Source: VRUE01 sp036276735 (GTDB lineage Bacteria > Actinomycetota > Thermoleophilia > Solirubrobacterales > 70-9). From it: a DNA stretch of 64,000 bases. Positions 24,705 through 33,020 of the stretch are shown here, in pieces. A program made the translations under genes and the position numbers. The notes under the pieces are model-generated. The model saw only the letters and a list, made by a program, of their open reading frames with translations, had not been told where the DNA came from and did no database searches. Each line of letters opens with the position of its first letter. Position 1 is the first letter of the stretch. The stretch is from positions 1 to 64,000 of the forward strand of contig DASUOH010000039.1 of NCBI GenBank assembly GCA_036276735.1, in the 5' to 3' direction.

Positions 24705-25865
24705 CTAGACCGCGTCTTGCAGCTCGGGCGCGGTGATCTCACGCACGGTGATCTCGAGCGGTTCGGGCGGCTCGATCTCCTTGCCCGGGGCAACCCCGAG
24801 GCCCTCGACCTTGCGCAGCTGCGGCAGCAGCCTGCCCTCCATCGAGCCGACGGCGGAGTTGTAGGACTTGGTCGCCGAGTCGAGCCGCTTGCCGACCGTG
24901 TCGAAGTCGCTGAGGAACTTCGAGAATCGAGCGTGCAGGGTCCCGGCAGCCTCGGCGATCTCCGCAGCCTCGGCGACCATCCGCTCCTGCCGCCAGCCGA
25001 GCTCCATAGTGCGCAGCAGGCCGATCAGCGAGGTGGGGCTGACCAGCAGCACGTTGCGTTGCAGTGCGTATTCGAAGAGTTCGGGATCGGCGCCGAACGC
25101 TGCGTGCAGGGCCGGCTCGTTGGGGATGAAGCAGATCACCAGATCTGGCATCTCTCCGGGCCTGAACTGGCCCTGGTAGTCCTTCGAGCTGAGCGCGCGC
25201 ACGTGCTCGCGAGCCTGACGTGCGTGGCGCTCGAGGTGAACTCGCCGCTCGGAGTCCACCTCGGCCTCCTGGGCATCGAGGAATGCGTCGAGCGGGACCT
25301 TGGAATCGGCGACGAAGCTCCGTTCCTCGGGTAGGCGGAAGAGAGCGTCGGGGCGCAGGCGCCCGTCATCGGTGCGCAGCGTCTGCTGAAGCTCGAAGTC
25401 GACGTGCTCGGTCATCCCGGCAATCTCGATGCAGCGGCGCAACTGCAGCTCGCCCCACTGGCCACGGGTCTGCGGCTGGCGCAGTGCCTTCTTCAAGCCC
25501 GCCGTCTCGGAATTGAGGTTGCCGACGGTCTGGCCCATCTGTTCGAGCAGGGTGCGGGTCTGCAGATCCGTCTCTCCGCGGCGCCGCACCTCGGCCTCGA
25601 TTTTCTCCTGGCCCTTGGCGATCCGCTCGGCTAGCGCCTTGATCTCGGCCTGGCGTTTGTCGAGCGCCGCCTCGGCGGTCTTGGCGTCGAGCTTGCGGGA
25701 CTCGTCGTTCATCCGCTGCAAGTCGGCGACCGCCTTGGAGGTCGCCTCCTGTATGGCCGGGCCGAGGTCCGGGGCCTCCACCGGCTCGGGCCGCGGCCGC
25801 GAGACGATGGCGTAGACGAGCCCGGCGGCCAGCAGAAGGACGGCTATGGCGAGAACGACGGTCAC
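24705..25865 (-). CDS. rmuC: DNA recombination protein RmuC homologue
   Basis: 386 residues. An N-terminal membrane helix (VLAIAVLLLAAGLVYAIV) is followed by a coiled coil (about 40-115). The RmuC nuclease-fold domain then has RGQWGELQLRRCIEIAGM, SFVADSKVPLDAFLDA, PDLVICFIPNEPALHAAF and NVLLVSPTSLIGLLRT. RmuC limits inversions at short inverted repeats, which is of note given how many inverted repeats this window holds. The tail adds a short acidic extension. The start is GTG. It stands alone between ccr and a lipoprotein gene. Confidence 0.9.
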   Translation of the reverse strand: MTVVLAIAVLLLAAGLVYAIVSRPRPEPVEAPDLGPAIQEATSKAVADLQRMNDESRKLDAKTAEAALDKRQAEIKALAERIAKGQEKIEAEVRRRGETDLQTRTLLEQMGQTVGNLNSETAGLKKALRQPQTRGQWGELQLRRCIEIAGMTEHVDFELQQTLRTDDGRLRPDALFRLPEERSFVADSKVPLDAFLDAQEAEVDSERRVHLERHARQAREHVRALSSKDYQGQFRPGEMPDLVICFIPNEPALHAAFGADPELFEYALQRNVLLVSPTSLIGLLRTMELGWRQERMVAEAAEIAEAAGTLHARFSKFLSDFDTVGKRLDSATKSYNSAVGSMEGRLLPQLRKVEGLGVAPGKEIEPPEPLEITVREITAPELQDAV

Positions 25866-26024
25866 TCGCCGATGGTGACGAACGACTCAGACGAGATAAG
25901 TCCGCCCCTAGGCCGCAAAGTCGAGCAGGTCGGTGGACGCAGGGAAGGGCGGTGAGGGGAGCGCACACTCGTGCGTGACCCGATCCGCCCGACCGAGGAC
26001 GCCGAGATGCGAAGACTGTGCGGC

Positions 26025-26498
26025 CTAGGGAAGGAGGAGGTCGTTCTCGGAGGAGGAGCGGTACGGGCCGACGACCAGCTTCGCCGGCTTGGCGGCGGGG
26101 ACGTCCGCCGCGCTGACCATGTAGACGCCGGTCGGCAGATTGGTTTTGAGATCGACGGTGCCGTTGGCGATCAGTGGACCCGAAGACGCTTCGCCTTTCG
26201 GACCGCGGACCTCGAGCTGAGAGTCGACGTCGGTCAGGTTGGCGGCGACCAGGACGACGTCGAGCGGCACGTCGCTGTCAACCGTGGGCTGCTCGACGTC
26301 AACATTCTGAGGAATCTGCTGGCTCGGTTCCGGCCCGATCGCGATCCTGCCCGGTTCCACCGTCACCTCGTCATCACTGATCGTGACGCTGACCCGCGTC
26401 GGCGGCTGCGGACGCGGTTCGTTCGCGTGCTCCTCGGTCCCGCAACCGGCGAAGGCCAGCGCGGCCACCGCGATCAACCCCCCCAGCGTGCGACCCAT
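26025..26498 (-). CDS. Small lipoprotein of unknown function
   Basis: 157 residues from the ATG at 26498. The signal peptide ends in a lipobox (ALAFAGC), so it should be anchored outside the membrane. The mature region begins with a proline-rich linker (NEPRPQPPTRVSV) and then a beta-sandwich-like segment with VTISDDEVTVEPGRIAIG, suggestive of a cupredoxin/Ig-like fold without copper ligands. It lies 10 bp after the ygfZ stop on the same strand, which makes an operon likely. Confidence 0.7.
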   Translation of the reverse strand: MGRTLGGLIAVAALAFAGCGTEEHANEPRPQPPTRVSVTISDDEVTVEPGRIAIGPEPSQQIPQNVDVEQPTVDSDVPLDVVLVAANLTDVDSQLEVRGPKGEASSGPLIANGTVDLKTNLPTGVYMVSAADVPAAKPAKLVVGPYRSSSENDLLLP

Positions 26499-26508
26499 GG
26501 GCCGGAAT

Positions 26509-27486
26509 CTAGCCGAACGGCAGGTCGACGACAGTTGCCTTAACACCGTCTTCGCCTACGGCGAGCTCCGCGCCGGGCTCTGCCTCGCGTCGAACGATGC
26601 CCAGCGCGATCGTGCCGTTGGCGGGGGAAACGGCGACGCCGCCAAGCCGCCCGACCTCCTTGTCGCCAAGCCGCAGCGCCGCACCGGTCTCGGCGCGGGC
26701 ACTTAGCCGCAGGCCCCTCAGGTGTCGGTTGGGGCGACCCTTGTAGTGGAGCCGGGCGACCGGCTCCTGGCCGATGTAGCAGCCCTTCTCGAAGCTCACG
26801 GCGCGCTCGACGATCCCCGCCTCGGCGGGCATCGTCCCGCTCGTGATCTCGACGCCGAAGCGCGGCCGGCCCTGCTCGATGCGCAGGATCTCCGCCGCCT
26901 CGTCGCCTGCTTCGACCGCGCCGGCGTCGAGCAGCATGTCGCGTAGGCGGGAAACTTCGTCCGCGAGGTCTCCCGGCTGTTCCGGCGCTCCCACGATGAG
27001 GTCGAGCCCTTCGGCCGTGCCGACCAGCAGGCACGCGACCCCTTGGATCCGCATCTCTTCAACCGCGTGCTCCGCAAGCGCCGCGCTGCCGACGATCTCG
27101 ACGCTGCGCGGACCGACCAACGAGAGGATTGCCCGCTCGTCGCTGACGTCGCTCACCTCGACCTCGCGACCGACCTTGTACATGTCGAGGTGGCGGCGGA
27201 CGCGCTCGCGGGCGACCGACTCGGTGTCGAGCCAGATGCGGTTGTCGGCAAGGCGCAGGACCCGCATGTCGGCCTGGATGTTGGCCTTGCGATCGAGCAG
27301 AGCCGCGTAGCAGCCCTGCCCGGGCACGAGTCCTTCGACGTCGTTGGTCAGCTGACCCTGCAGGAACTCCGCCGCATCGGACCCGCCGACAAGCAGCTTG
27401 CCGCGACCGGAGCGGTCGATCAGGCCGCACTCCTCGCGCAGCTGCCTGTACTGGGCGTCCAACTCGAGCGCGCGCGTAGCGGTCAC
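26509..27486 (-). CDS. ygfZ: YgfZ/GcvT-family folate-binding protein (Fe-S cluster repair)
   Basis: 325 residues. The family signature KGCYIGQEPVARLHYKG (K-G-C-[YF]-x-G-Q-E) is present, with the conserved cysteine. The GcvT-type folate fold is seen in SGRGKLLVGGSDAAEFLQGQLTNDV and AALLDRKANIQADMRVL. YgfZ works with tetrahydrofolate in assembly or repair of Fe-S clusters in radical-SAM and similar enzymes. The fused radical-SAM FbiC of this window would be a possible client. The start is GTG. Confidence 0.9.
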   Translation of the reverse strand: MTATRALELDAQYRQLREECGLIDRSGRGKLLVGGSDAAEFLQGQLTNDVEGLVPGQGCYAALLDRKANIQADMRVLRLADNRIWLDTESVARERVRRHLDMYKVGREVEVSDVSDERAILSLVGPRSVEIVGSAALAEHAVEEMRIQGVACLLVGTAEGLDLIVGAPEQPGDLADEVSRLRDMLLDAGAVEAGDEAAEILRIEQGRPRFGVEITSGTMPAEAGIVERAVSFEKGCYIGQEPVARLHYKGRPNRHLRGLRLSARAETGAALRLGDKEVGRLGGVAVSPANGTIALGIVRREAEPGAELAVGEDGVKATVVDLPFG

Positions 27487-27493
27487 TCAAACG

Positions 27494-27499
27494 ATTCTA
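27494..27499 (-). promoter_or_regulatory. -10-like hexamer TAGAAT for ygfZ
   Basis: TAGAAT on the minus strand ends 7 nt before the GTG at 27486. A plus-strand TAGAGT at 27513-27518 may serve the divergent methyltransferase. Confidence 0.45.
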
Positions 27500-27529
27500 G
27501 GGCCGCTGCGTTTAGAGTCCCGTCGCGCA

Positions 27530-28174
27530 TTGGACCTGCACCGGTTGAGGAACGCGCTTCGCGCCCGGGTCGCCAGCTTGGTTTTCGAGCGCCGACTCGA
27601 CGTGCGCACGGCCGGGCGGGTCGAGCTCGACGAGCTCGGCGTTGCAGGACGAGATCGCTGGAGGTACGAGCCGGCGGAGTGGCGCGCGCTGCCGCGGATC
27701 CTCCACCGAGGCGAGATCGGTCCGGAGGACGTGTTCCTCGACTTCGGCTCCGGCATGGGGCGCGTGGTGCTGCAGGCGGCGAGGTACGGACCGCGGCGCG
27801 TCATCGGCGTCGAGCTGGCGCCGGAGCTGGACGAGATCGCCCGTGACAACGTCGAGCGCAACCGCGAGCGCCTCAAGTGCAACGACATCGAGCTCCACAC
27901 GGCCGACGCCATCGAGTTCGAGCTGCCTGACGACGTGACCATCTTCTTCTTCAACAACCCCTTCACCGGCGAGATCTTTGCCCGGGTGATGGAGAAGATC
28001 GTGGCGTCGATCGAAGCGAACCCCCGCCACGTTCGAATCGTCTACCGAAATCCCCTCGAGCACGAAGCGGTCATCGCGACCGAGAGGTTCCGTCTGGCCA
28101 GGACATGGCAGCGTGGATCGTGGCGGGGACGGCCGCGGGGAGTGGCGATCCACCTCTACGAGAGCGTGTCCTAG
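27530..28174 (+). CDS. SAM-dependent methyltransferase (class I)
   Basis: About 214 residues. Motif I reads VFLDFGSGMGRVVLQAAR and motif post-I VIGVELAPELDEIARDNVERN, followed by a motif IV-like IFFFNNPFTGEIF. The layout (N-terminal helices, then DFGSGxGR) is shared with DOT1-like and rRNA-type methyltransferases; the substrate cannot be told. The start is uncertain: TTG at 27530 follows TAGAGT by 11 nt, while an upstream ATG at 27398 would overlap ygfZ by 89 bp. The 3' end overlaps the convergent acyltransferase by 4 bp. Confidence 0.75.
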   Translation: MDLHRLRNALRARVASLVFERRLDVRTAGRVELDELGVAGRDRWRYEPAEWRALPRILHRGEIGPEDVFLDFGSGMGRVVLQAARYGPRRVIGVELAPELDEIARDNVERNRERLKCNDIELHTADAIEFELPDDVTIFFFNNPFTGEIFARVMEKIVASIEANPRHVRIVYRNPLEHEAVIATERFRLARTWQRGSWRGRPRGVAIHLYESVS

Positions 28175-29247
28175 AGGCGGCGATAGGCGATGGTGGCGGC
28201 CGCGCGGGTCAGGGCCAGCGGGGTGCTGCCCCAGGCCCGCTCAATCGCGGCCCGCGCGCGGCTCCGCCCCGGACTGCCGCCCGGACCGCCGCCCGCCGCG
28301 GCCCCGGCGCTCGAGTAGCGGTAGCGGGGCGCCTGCTCGCCGCCCCATTGCTGCTTGAAGCGCGCCAGGCTCGAACCGGGCCAGGCGTAGCCATGGTCGA
28401 AGCGGCTGAGGTTGCGATCGGCGGCCCAGCGGACCGCCTCTGCGTAGAGCGCGTGGTTGGGGCGCAGGTCGAGCGCGCTGTCATCACTGCCGTTGTAGAG
28501 CAGCTCAAGTGTGCCGGCGAACTCATGGAAGACGCCGCCCGCGACCACTCTGCCGTCGCTCTCGGCCAGGAAGAGCCTGAAGACGTCGCCCAAGAGGTCG
28601 CGGGCGAGCGACAGCTGCTGCAGCGACCGGGGAAGGGAGCGGTGCTTGCGCATCGTCGTCAGGTAGACCCGGTAGAAGCGTCGAAGGTCCTCCTCGGATT
28701 CGGCGACGCGAACCGCGACGCCGCGGGAGCGCGCCCGCTTGACGCCGCGGCGCAGGTTGCTCGAGCGGTCACCCAGCCAAGCGTCGTAGGAGTCGGCCGG
28801 CGGCACCTCGGCTATCCAGCAAGGGGGCCGGGGAACCTGATTCAAGAAGTGGCCGAGCTGGCCGGCCGGGAGCGACCTGGTGGAATCGATCGTGAGCGGG
28901 CAGCGCAGCCGGTGTGCTTCTGACTGGGCCGCCTCGATGAGCGCTCGCTCGGCTGCCTCGTCGGCCCCGAGGGGGCCGCCGATCTCGACCGCCGGCAGCG
29001 AGCGCATCCGTAGGCCCGTAATCAGGCCACGTCGGGAGAGCAGCGGCAGCACTCCGCGCAGGTTGCCGCTCTCGTCCTCCACGACGAGGTAGCGTGGCTT
29101 GAACCGGTAGGCCCCGGCGAGGATCCGAGCCCAGGCGCTGAGGTGGTAGACGGTCGCCTCCGGGTGCGAGCGGACGAAGCGGTCCCAGCGCTGATAGTCG
29201 TCCGGCTCGACCGGGCGCACAACCGCCGAATGCGCGAGAGCGGCCAT
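28171..29247 (-). CDS. FemAB/CelD-like GNAT acyltransferase
   Basis: 358 residues from the ATG at 29247. The paired GNAT lobes are visible: TVYHLSAWARILAGAYRF, GDRSSNLRRGVKRARSRG, GGVFHEFAGTLELLYNGSD and the terminal-lobe RFDHGYAWPGSSLARFKQQWGG, typical of FemAB-like proteins of polysaccharide or peptidoglycan modification. The C-terminus is glycine- and arginine-rich. An ATG at 29367 would cover the operator of the divergent metal operon and is disfavoured. CATGAT lies 6 nt before 29247. The substrate is unknown. Confidence 0.75.
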   Translation of the reverse strand: MAALAHSAVVRPVEPDDYQRWDRFVRSHPEATVYHLSAWARILAGAYRFKPRYLVVEDESGNLRGVLPLLSRRGLITGLRMRSLPAVEIGGPLGADEAAERALIEAAQSEAHRLRCPLTIDSTRSLPAGQLGHFLNQVPRPPCWIAEVPPADSYDAWLGDRSSNLRRGVKRARSRGVAVRVAESEEDLRRFYRVYLTTMRKHRSLPRSLQQLSLARDLLGDVFRLFLAESDGRVVAGGVFHEFAGTLELLYNGSDDSALDLRPNHALYAEAVRWAADRNLSRFDHGYAWPGSSLARFKQQWGGEQAPRYRYSSAGAAAGGGPGGSPGRSRARAAIERAWGSTPLALTRAAATIAYRRL

Positions 29248-29326
29248 CGCTTCATCATGGCTGGCCGGCCCGCCTCGTGCCCGCCGGTTCGGCGAGCGCG
29301 CGGCGCCCGACGGCCAAGACGGTGAG

Positions 29327-29362
29327 TTAGACACATCTAAATCCGCTTTTAGATGTGTCAAA
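29327..29362. promoter_or_regulatory. Double palindromic operator for a DtxR/MntR-type regulator
   Basis: Two 14-bp boxes occur: TTAGACACATCTAA (29327-29340) and TTAGATGTGTCAAA (29349-29362). Each is itself a near palindrome (TTAGA-4-TCTAA; one mismatch in the second). Together they form a larger inverted repeat with perfect 12-bp arms (29330-29341 and 29348-29359) around a 6-nt centre. Box centres are 22 bp apart, about two helical turns. The right box overlaps CAAAAT (29359-29364), a possible -10 element, 8 nt before the oxidase ATG. The third gene of the operon encodes a DtxR-family repressor, the obvious ligand. Confidence 0.65.
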
Positions 29363-29372
29363 ATCACGGGCG

Positions 29373-30509
29373 ATGAGCGATCGCACCTTGAGCCGACGCA
29401 AGCTGTTGGGTGCCGCGGCGACGGTTCCAGCCGCCGCCGGACTGCACAGCCTGCTTTCCCGTGGGGGCGTCGAGGCGCCGGCTCGGGCCGCCTCCGCCGA
29501 CTCCGCCAACGGCGTCCACCCGGGGCACGAGGGATTCGTGCACGCCAGCTTCGCGCCGGGCCGCAACGTCGATCATCGTCGCAACGGCTTCCACCCGACC
29601 GAGCTGCTGCGCGACTTCGACTACGGCAAGACCCGCCGCATGGCCAGTGGCCGGGTGCTGCGCGAGTGGGAGATCGTCGCCCAGGACAAGGAGATCGAAG
29701 TCGCGCCGGGCGTCAAGTACGAAGCCTGGACCTACAACGGCCGCGTGCCGGGGCCGACGCTTCGCGCCCGCGAGGGCGAGCGCCTGCGGATCCGCTTCGT
29801 CAACGGATCAGCGCATCCCCACACGATGCACTTCCACGGCATCCACCCGGCGCTGATGGACGGCGTGCCGGGGATCGGCGAGCGGATAGGCGCCGGCCAG
29901 ATCGAACCGGGCGAAGCCTTTACCTACGAGTTCGAGGCGGAGCCGTTCGGCCTCCACCTCTACCACTGCCACGTGGCCCCGCTCGCCTCGCACATCTCGC
30001 GCGGGCTCTACGGCGCCTTCGTCGTCGACCCGAAGAAGGGCCGGCCCGAAGCCGACGAGATGGTGATGGTGATGAACGGCTTCGACACCAACTTCGACCG
30101 CTCCAACGAGATCTACGCGGTCAACACGGTCGGCTTCCACTACGTAAACGAGCCGATCCAGGTGCGCCGCGACGAGCTGGTCCGGATCTATCTCGTCAAC
30201 GTGCTCGAGTTCGACCCGATCAACTCCTTCCACGTCCACGCCAACTTCTTCCAGCACTACCCGACCGGGACGTCTCTGGAGCCCAGCGAGCTGACCGATA
30301 CGGTCATCCAGGGCCAGGGGCAGCGCGGCATCCTCGAGCTGAAGTTCCCCTTCGACGGTGACTACATGTTCCACGCCCACGTCAGCGAGTTCGCCGAGCT
30401 GGGCTGGACCGGGTTCTTCCGGGTTGGCGATCCCGCCTCGATGACGCCGGCCGCGGCCGCGGCGGCCTACTGCAAGCTGCCATGGGGCGCCGAAGGGGGT
30501 CCGGCCTGA
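29373..30509 (+). CDS. Tat-exported two-domain multicopper oxidase
   Basis: 378 residues from the ATG at 29373. It has a twin-arginine signal (LSRRKLLGAAATVPAAAG). Domain 1 has HFHGIHP (H153, H155) and the LYHCHVAPLASH block (H198, C199, H200, H207), which carries both trinuclear-cluster and type 1 copper ligands. Domain 2 has FHVHANFF (H287, H289) and MFHAHVSEF (H334, H336) but no cysteine, so type 1 copper is only in domain 1, as in 'type C' two-domain oxidases. HCH instead of HCA argues against a nitrite reductase. It may oxidise a metal ion outside the membrane before uptake by the co-transcribed ZIP protein; that is inference. Confidence 0.85.
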   Translation: MSDRTLSRRKLLGAAATVPAAAGLHSLLSRGGVEAPARAASADSANGVHPGHEGFVHASFAPGRNVDHRRNGFHPTELLRDFDYGKTRRMASGRVLREWEIVAQDKEIEVAPGVKYEAWTYNGRVPGPTLRAREGERLRIRFVNGSAHPHTMHFHGIHPALMDGVPGIGERIGAGQIEPGEAFTYEFEAEPFGLHLYHCHVAPLASHISRGLYGAFVVDPKKGRPEADEMVMVMNGFDTNFDRSNEIYAVNTVGFHYVNEPIQVRRDELVRIYLVNVLEFDPINSFHVHANFFQHYPTGTSLEPSELTDTVIQGQGQRGILELKFPFDGDYMFHAHVSEFAELGWTGFFRVGDPASMTPAAAAAAYCKLPWGAEGGPA

Positions 30510-31747
30510 TGGAGGCGGCGGCGCGGGCGGAGCGGGCGCCGGGCGGCGGCAGGCTGCCGGCCTGGGCGCTCGGGCTGGTGCCGCTGGCCCTTATCGCCAC
30601 TGCGATCGGGGCCTTCGCGCTGCTCGGCGGCCCAGGGCTCGGCGAGCGCAGCGGGCCGCCGGTCGAGGAGGTCGCGGTCGAGCGCACCGTGCTTCACCCG
30701 GGCGAGATCGAGCTGACCCTTCGCAACGACGGGCCCGACCCCGTCGAAGTGGCGCAGGTCGCCGTGAACGATGCCTACGCGCCGTTCACGACCAGCGACG
30801 GCGCCGAGATCGGGCGGCTCGGCTCGACGACGTTGGGCATCACCTATCCCTGGATCGAGGGGGAGGCGTACGAGATCTTCGTCCTGACGTCCGCCGGAGG
30901 CACGGTCGCAGCCGAGATCCCCGTCGCCGCCGAGACTCCGGACGCCGACCTCAGCTTCTTCGGCCTGATGGCGCTGCTCGGCATCTACGTCGGCGTGATC
31001 CCGGTCAGCCTCGGCATGCTCTGGCTGCCTTTCGTACGCCGCATCGACCGGCGTTGGATCGCGGCGCTGATCGCCTTTACCGTCGGCCTGCTCACCTTCC
31101 TGGCGATCGACGCCGGCCTGGAGGGGCTGGAGATCGCCGGCGAGGCGCCGAGCGCCTTCGGGGGCAGCGGCCTCGTCTTCGTCGGGGCGCTGGCGGCCTA
31201 CCTGGTGCTGGCCGGTGTGGACGCCTGGCTTGCGGGTCGTCGCGAGGCGGCCCAGCCGTCGACGACCGAGGGCGGCGCCGCGGCGCTCGGCGGCTTCTAC
31301 TTCGGCCTGCTGGTCGCGATCGGGATCGGGCTCCACAACCTCGGCGAGGGGTTGGCGATCGGCTCCGCCTACGCCAGCGGCGCGCTGGCGCTCGGTGCCT
31401 TCCTCGTCGTCGGCTTCGCGATCCACAACACGACCGAGGGGCTGGCGATCGTCGCGCCGCTGCGCGACGAGCGCGAGGCCGCGGTGAGCATCGGCCGGCT
31501 CGCAACCCTCGGCCTGATCGCCGGCGCGCCGGCGATCGTCGGCGCCTGGCTGGGGGCGGCAGCGTTCGACCCGAGTCTCGCGGCGCTGCTCTTCGGCGTC
31601 GGCGTAGGGGCGATCGCGCGGGTGATCGTCCAGCTGACGCCTTCGATGGCCGACGGCGAGGGACGCGTCCTCAACCCGCTCTCGGTCGCCGGCGTCCTCG
31701 TGGGCATCCTCGCCATGTACGCGACCGGGCTGCTGGTCTCGGTGTAG
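30509..31747 (+). CDS. ZIP-family divalent metal transporter with extracytoplasmic domain
   Basis: 412 residues. One N-terminal membrane helix (LVPLALIATAIGAFALLGG) is followed by a beta-rich soluble domain (about 45-140: EVAVERTVLHPGEIELTLRN) and then about eight membrane helices. The metal-binding ZIP motifs are GLHNLGEGLAIG and AIHNTTEGLAIV in adjacent helices. It should take up zinc, iron or manganese. The extra N-terminal cupredoxin-like domain is unusual for ZIP proteins and might dock to the oxidase. The start overlaps the oxidase stop (TGATG), and the regulator follows 2 bp downstream. Confidence 0.85.
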   Translation: MEAAARAERAPGGGRLPAWALGLVPLALIATAIGAFALLGGPGLGERSGPPVEEVAVERTVLHPGEIELTLRNDGPDPVEVAQVAVNDAYAPFTTSDGAEIGRLGSTTLGITYPWIEGEAYEIFVLTSAGGTVAAEIPVAAETPDADLSFFGLMALLGIYVGVIPVSLGMLWLPFVRRIDRRWIAALIAFTVGLLTFLAIDAGLEGLEIAGEAPSAFGGSGLVFVGALAAYLVLAGVDAWLAGRREAAQPSTTEGGAAALGGFYFGLLVAIGIGLHNLGEGLAIGSAYASGALALGAFLVVGFAIHNTTEGLAIVAPLRDEREAAVSIGRLATLGLIAGAPAIVGAWLGAAAFDPSLAALLFGVGVGAIARVIVQLTPSMADGEGRVLNPLSVAGVLVGILAMYATGLLVSV

Positions 31748-31749
31748 CG

Positions 31750-32208
31750 ATGGCGGCCGGGAGCGAGCGACCGCGGCGCGCGGCGAACACCGAGGCGATT
31801 GAGGACTATGCGAAGGCGATCTACGCGCTCGCCGGGCAGCGGGAGGGCCCCGTCCTCAATGGCGAGGTGGCGCAGCGGCTCGGCGTGACGCCGGCCACCG
31901 CGACCTCGATGCTGAAGCGCCTCGACGAGATCGGCCTGGTCGAGCACACTCCCTACAAGGGCGTCGTCCTCACCCCGGCCGGCGAGAAGGTGGCGCTCGA
32001 GGTGATCCGCCACCATCGGCTGATCGAGGCCTACCTCTCCGAGGCGCTGGGGATGCCCGACGACCGCGTCCACGCCGAGGCCGAGGTGCTCGAGCACTAC
32101 ATCTCCGAGGACCTCGAGCTGCTGATCGCCGCGAAGCTGGGCGAGCCGAGCCACGACCCGCACGGCACCCCGATTCCGGGGCCGGATTTGAAGCCCCCCG
32201 CTGGGTAG
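31750..32208 (+). CDS. DtxR/MntR-family metal-dependent repressor
   Basis: 152 residues. The winged helix (AIEDYAKAIYALAGQREGPV, then TPATATSMLKRLDEIGLVEH) is followed by the metal-binding dimerisation domain (RHHRLIEAYLSEALGMP, HAEAEVLEHYISEDLE) and DPHGTPIPGP. The C-terminal SH3-like domain of DtxR/IdeR is absent, as in MntR and similar short members. It should bind the double operator at 29327-29362 and repress this operon when metal is abundant. The stop codon forms part of a 103-bp repeat. Confidence 0.88.
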   Translation: MAAGSERPRRAANTEAIEDYAKAIYALAGQREGPVLNGEVAQRLGVTPATATSMLKRLDEIGLVEHTPYKGVVLTPAGEKVALEVIRHHRLIEAYLSEALGMPDDRVHAEAEVLEHYISEDLELLIAAKLGEPSHDPHGTPIPGPDLKPPAG

Positions 32209-32310
32209 GAGGTCGAGTGCCCCTCCTCCGAAGACCGTCGCGCAGCTGATCGTTCCGCAAGGGCTCGAGCGTGGTCCCTTGAGCCTGCGTCGGAGGGGCA
32301 CCCGACCTCC
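32208..32310 (+). repeat. 103-bp inverted-repeat element, copy 1
   Basis: Imperfect 19-bp terminal arms: left 32208-32226 and right 32292-32310, one mismatch. The inner part contains GACCGTCGCGCAGCTGATCG and an inner stem CAAGGG/CCCTTG. The arms form a long hairpin in RNA. It begins in the stop codon of the regulator gene and ends just before the TAGGCT element of the next gene. About 81% identical to copy 2 by hand count, with no gaps. Confidence 0.8.
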
Positions 32311-32315
32311 CTCGG

Positions 32316-32321
32316 TAGGCT
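32316..32321 (+). promoter_or_regulatory. -10-like hexamer TAGGCT for the 120-residue protein gene
   Basis: TAGGCT ends 7 nt before the GTG at 32329, immediately after the first 103-bp repeat. Confidence 0.45.
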
Positions 32322-32328
32322 CCACATC

Positions 32329-32691
32329 GTGGGGCTCGCGGATGATTTCCAGCAGGTCGTCGACTCTTTGCCGGCGGACTGGACCGACCTCGAGGTCGAC
32401 CTGCGGATTGCCGACGAGAGTCAGTACGTCGACACGGCGGTGACCCTCAGCCAGGTCAACGCCCAGCCCTATTCGAAGGCCGACTGGGACTGGCGGTTGC
32501 TCGTCGCCAAGAGCTTCGGCCACGCCGCGGCGCCGGAGAGCGTCAAGGGAGTGCTCGCCAAGCTGGAGCGCGAAGGCGTGGAGGGCGAGATGCAGGTGCG
32601 CGAGGTGCGCGAGGGACGCTCGGAGAGCGTCCAGATGTGGGGCCGGCCGGAGAGCGTCCGCGAAGAGCTTCGCAAGCGCCGCGCGCTCTAG
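32329..32691 (+). CDS. Uncharacterised 120-residue protein
   Basis: A small soluble alpha/beta protein, strongly charged. It has no signal peptide or known motif. Visible segments are DWTDLEVDLRIADESQYVD, DWDWRLLVAKSFGHAAAP and the helical ESVKGVLAKLEREGVEG. The start is GTG. It lies between two copies of the 103-bp repeat, 5 bp before a second small gene, making a two-gene cassette. I cannot assign a function. Confidence 0.7.
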   Translation: MGLADDFQQVVDSLPADWTDLEVDLRIADESQYVDTAVTLSQVNAQPYSKADWDWRLLVAKSFGHAAAPESVKGVLAKLEREGVEGEMQVREVREGRSESVQMWGRPESVREELRKRRAL

Positions 32692-32696
32692 TCGCC

Positions 32697-33020
32697 ATGG
32701 CCCGCGTAGTCGCCGTCGCCCCGGACCTGATGCTGGGCAGCAAGGTGGAGGCGATGCTCAGTGCCGCCGGCCATGAGGTGACGCTGGCGCCGTCGCTGCA
32801 GGAGAGCGGCTGGGACGGGGTCGACCTAGTCGTCGCCGATCTCGACACCGAGAACCCTGAAGCGCTGGTCGGCTTGGGCATACCGGTCCTCGGCTACTAC
32901 TCGCATGTGAACGTGGAGACGCGGCGGACCGCCGAGGCGGCGGGGGTCGATCTGGTGGTGCCGCGGTCTCGTTTGGCGCGGGAGCTGCCGGCGCTTGCCG
33001 AGCGATTGCTGGGGGAGTGA
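32697..33020 (+). CDS. Receiver-like (CheY-fold) small protein
   Basis: 107 residues with a Rossmann-like beta-alpha layout of a response-regulator receiver: ARVVAVAPDLMLGSKVEAML, GVDLVVADLDTENPEAL (a D at the phosphorylation-site position), GIPVLGYYSHVNVE and DLVVPRSRLARELPALAE. No output domain is attached. Catalytic lysine and the acidic pair near residue 10 are not clearly kept, so it may be a non-phosphorylated pseudo-receiver. The stop codon sits in the left arm of repeat copy 2. Confidence 0.65.
   Translation: MARVVAVAPDLMLGSKVEAMLSAAGHEVTLAPSLQESGWDGVDLVVADLDTENPEALVGLGIPVLGYYSHVNVETRRTAEAAGVDLVVPRSRLARELPALAERLLGE

Noticed and set aside
29373..30509. Copper nitrite reductase
   Set aside because: Domain 1 has HCH, a trinuclear-cluster ligand pattern, rather than the HCA of NirK.
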